From Scleromatobacter sp039920745 (GTDB lineage Bacteria; Pseudomonadota; Gammaproteobacteria; Burkholderiales; Burkholderiaceae_C), in the NCBI GenBank assembly GCA_039920745.1, contig JBDSDD010000076.1:1-64000 (forward strand): a DNA stretch of 64,000 bases. The letters run 5' to 3'. How positions within the stretch are numbered: position 1 is the stretch's first letter; the number at the start of each line of letters is the position of its first letter. Below the pieces are notes generated by a model, which made no database searches, was not told the origin of the DNA, and saw nothing but the letters and a program-made list of their open reading frames with translations. The position numbers were made by a program, and so were the translations under genes. Positions 62,299-64,000 of this stretch are shown here, one piece after another.

Positions 62299-63233
62299 CA
62301 GGCGACGTTGGCCGGGCGCGTTGCGCGCTTGGCGGCGATCAGTGCCAGGGTCTGCTCGCGCTCCGCGCCGACCAGCACGAGGCGCGGCGCGCGCACACGT
62401 TCGTGGCCGTGACCCACCGCCTGCTGCACCAGCTTGATCAGCTGGATGAACTTGGGCACGGTGTCGAGCGTCAGCAAGGGCAGGAACCAGGCGTAGAGCT
62501 GGTCAGCCGCGGCGCGGGCCTGCGTGGCCGTCGCGGCGTCGGCGGAATTGGCGCGCATCGCGAGGTCGAACAGGCGCACCGATTCCACCGGCATCGCGTT
62601 GACCAGGCCGGCGACCCAGCCGGTCGCGCCGGCGGCGATGCCCTCGACGATCAGGTCGTCCACGCCGACCATGATCTTCAAGCGGTCGCCCAGGCGATGG
62701 CGGATCGCGGCGATGCGGCGGATGTCGGCGCTGGACTCCTTGACGGCCACCAGGTTGGCGTGCGCCATCGCCAGTTCCTCGACGTGCTCGGGCTTGAAGT
62801 CGGTGCGGTAGGCGATCGGGTTGTTGTAGAGCATGCACGGCAGCGCCGTGGCGGCGATCACGGCGGACACGTGGGCACCCATCTCGCGCCAATCGGTCGA
62901 GTACGCGTACGGCGGCAGCACCATCAGGCCGGCGCAACCGATCTGCGCGGCCTCGCGAGCCAGCCCGCAGGCCTCGAGCGTGGACAGTGCCGCGATGCTG
63001 GCCACCAGCGGCACCCGCCCGGCCAGCGCCGTCGCGAGGGTGCGCAGCACGGCCAGTTTCTCGGGCACCGACAACGTGGCCCCCTCGCCGAGCGAGCCGA
63101 GTGCGACGATGCCGGTGCAGCCGGCGTCGACCAGCCACAGCGCATGGCGGGCCAGGAACGCGTGGTCGACGTCGCCGTCGGCGGTGAAGGGGGTGGTGAT
63201 GGCGGGCATCACGCCGTTCCAGGTCATGGTCAT
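62298..63233 (-). CDS. dihydrodipicolinate synthase family protein
   Basis: This class I aldolase-fold enzyme of 311 residues forms a Schiff base. ITTPFTADGDVD near residue 12, GIVALGSLGEGATLS near residue 42 (here GSLGE instead of GTTGE), the Tyr of MLYNNPIAY near residue 135 and the lysine in AVKESSADI near residue 165 are the active-site set. It is not the lysine-pathway DapA, whose GTTGE is conserved. With the upstream FAD/[2Fe-2S] oxidoreductase, the best fit is a pyrroline-4-hydroxy-2-carboxylate deaminase for hydroxyproline breakdown. That identification rests on context. It overlaps both neighbours. Confidence 0.82.
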   Translation of the reverse strand: MTMTWNGVMPAITTPFTADGDVDHAFLARHALWLVDAGCTGIVALGSLGEGATLSVPEKLAVLRTLATALAGRVPLVASIAALSTLEACGLAREAAQIGCAGLMVLPPYAYSTDWREMGAHVSAVIAATALPCMLYNNPIAYRTDFKPEHVEELAMAHANLVAVKESSADIRRIAAIRHRLGDRLKIMVGVDDLIVEGIAAGATGWVAGLVNAMPVESVRLFDLAMRANSADAATATQARAAADQLYAWFLPLLTLDTVPKFIQLIKLVQQAVGHGHERVRAPRLVLVGAEREQTLALIAAKRATRPANVA

Positions 63234-64000
63234 TGCGTCTTCTCCTCGGGAGCGGTGGGGGTGTCTGGCGAGTGGCCGGATAGCGCCAACAACGTGGCGA
63301 GCGGCGCGGGACTCAGCGGCGGTCGAACGGGCAAGCGCGGCCAGTGCATCAACGACGCCAGCGTGTCATGACACAAGCGCCCTTGGCAATGCCCCATGCC
63401 GCAGCGGGTGGCGAGCTTGGCGCTGCGCATGTCGGCATGGTCGCGCAGGGCCGACCAGGTGACGTCCTCGCAGCGGCACACGAGCGTGTCGTCGCGCAAC
63501 CGGTCGCGCCACGCGGGTGGCGGCGCGAAAGTGGTGGAGACGGCCTCGGCGAACGCGTGTTCGCGGGCCAGGCGGTGCGCCAGGTCGGGCGACGGCAACG
63601 GCGCTGACAGCAATTCGGCGGCGCTGACGCGCCCGGCGATCTCGCCTTGCAGTTGTGCGGCCACGACGCCGGCGACACCGCTGCACTCGCCCACCGCGAA
63701 CACGCCGCTGATATTGGTGCGCTGCGATGCGTCGACGGCGAGCGCGTCGGCACCGAAGCGTGGCGCGACCACGCAACCCAGCGACTGGCCCAGCTCGGTC
63801 TGCGGGATCAGCCCCCAGCCGGCGGCGAGCGCGTCGCAGGCGATGGTTCGCGTGCGACCGCCCTCCTCGATCACGATCTGCTCGACACGCCCGTCACCCT
63901 GCGCGGCAACGACGCGCCACCCGGCGAACCACGGCACGCCGGCCAGGCTCGCGCCCAGTCGCACGGCCTGCAGCGCCTTGCCCGGGTGGCCGACCAGGGC
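63230..64000 (-). CDS. FAD/NAD(P)-binding oxidoreductase with [2Fe-2S] domain, partial
   Basis: The last part (about 257 residues) is visible; the start lies beyond the window end. The frame continues open to base 64000. LAAGWGLIPQTELGQSLGC and FAVGECSGVAGVVAAQ are the FAD and NAD-binding segments of the HcnB/SoxA/D-hydroxyproline dehydrogenase alpha-subunit family. The C-terminus has a BFD-like [2Fe-2S] domain: VCRCEDVTW plus GMGHCQGRLC. Its stop overlaps the DHDPS-family start by 4 bp. It is probably the alpha subunit of a D-amino acid or hydroxyproline dehydrogenase. Confidence 0.85.
   Translation of the reverse strand, partial: ALVGHPGKALQAVRLGASLAGVPWFAGWRVVAAQGDGRVEQIVIEEGGRTRTIACDALAAGWGLIPQTELGQSLGCVVAPRFGADALAVDASQRTNISGVFAVGECSGVAGVVAAQLQGEIAGRVSAAELLSAPLPSPDLAHRLAREHAFAEAVSTTFAPPPAWRDRLRDDTLVCRCEDVTWSALRDHADMRSAKLATRCGMGHCQGRLCHDTLASLMHWPRLPVRPPLSPAPLATLLALSGHSPDTPTAPEEKTQ

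Overview
The window is high-GC chromosomal DNA (roughly two thirds G+C by eye). It looks like a betaproteobacterium of the order Burkholderiales, probably near the Rubrivivax/Leptothrix/Methylibium group. The evidence is gene order as well as protein sequence: cysS - DNA glycosylase - accA - tilS - lysC - tRNA-Ser, clpS-clpA next to icd, holC-pepA divergent from lptFG, and alaA - (DUF1176) - hom - thrC - moeA - moaD - moaE are layouts I associate with this order. No CRISPR array, complete prophage, insertion sequence or rRNA operon is visible.

Layout. 1-2340 is an accessory stretch with lower GC and three poorly known genes (a glycosyltransferase-like protein, a one-helix membrane protein, a DUF4145 protein). 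It abuts the 3' end of tRNA-Ser(GCU). 2382-8380 is a minus-strand housekeeping block (lysC, tilS, accA, a DNA-3-methyladenine glycosylase, cysS). 8590-12263 is a plus-strand block (secreted and cytosolic cyclophilins, lpxH, an MtfA-type peptidase, a TPR protein). 12359-19492 runs mostly minus: clpA/clpS, a ParB-like orphan, a zinc-ribbon membrane metalloprotease-like protein, icd and holC, with a 53-residue secreted Ala/Lys peptide gene on the plus strand. pepA then faces a tightly overlapping plus-strand run: lptF, lptG, cbiX, a CysB-type regulator and an aminotransferase.

The central part has a FimV-like protein divergent from a compact five-gene plus-strand block at 28162-32888: enoyl-CoA hydratase, histidine phosphatase, Crp/Fnr regulator, phosphotransferase, acyl-CoA dehydrogenase. 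A perfect 7-7-7 inverted repeat precedes it. The adjacent kinase and dehydrogenase match the domain order of ACAD10/11 and of the bacterial levulinate (Lva) enzymes, so I propose a hydroxyacyl-CoA catabolic module. Then follow a GST, tRNA-Arg(UCU), a DUF71 ATPase translationally coupled to cobyric acid synthase (cobQ), tRNA-Pro(UGG), an amidohydrolase remnant, an S4 protein and an acetolactate-synthase-like enzyme.

From 40795 NAD synthesis is represented by nadA-nadC (plus) and nadB (minus), with a ComFB-family gene and an alpha/beta hydrolase between. clpB has a well-formed sigma-32 promoter. After a small flavin reductase operon with crcB come the molybdopterin genes moeA-moaD-moaE, fed from an alaA - DUF1176 - hom - thrC block. 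A decayed 2OG-Fe(II) oxygenase gene (57645-58377), a Mth938-family gene and a Bcp peroxiredoxin follow. The window closes with a four-gene overlapping minus-strand operon: a [2Fe-2S] FAD oxidoreductase cut by the window end, a DHDPS-family lyase, a DUF885 peptidase and a secreted cyclophilin. The first two suggest hydroxyproline breakdown.

A palindromic GC-rich repeat (CCCCCACGCTCCT...CGCTGCCCCCCGAGGGGGAG) occurs twice in intra-operon gaps. A related core lies inside moeA, where it encodes an extra loop of about 34 residues.
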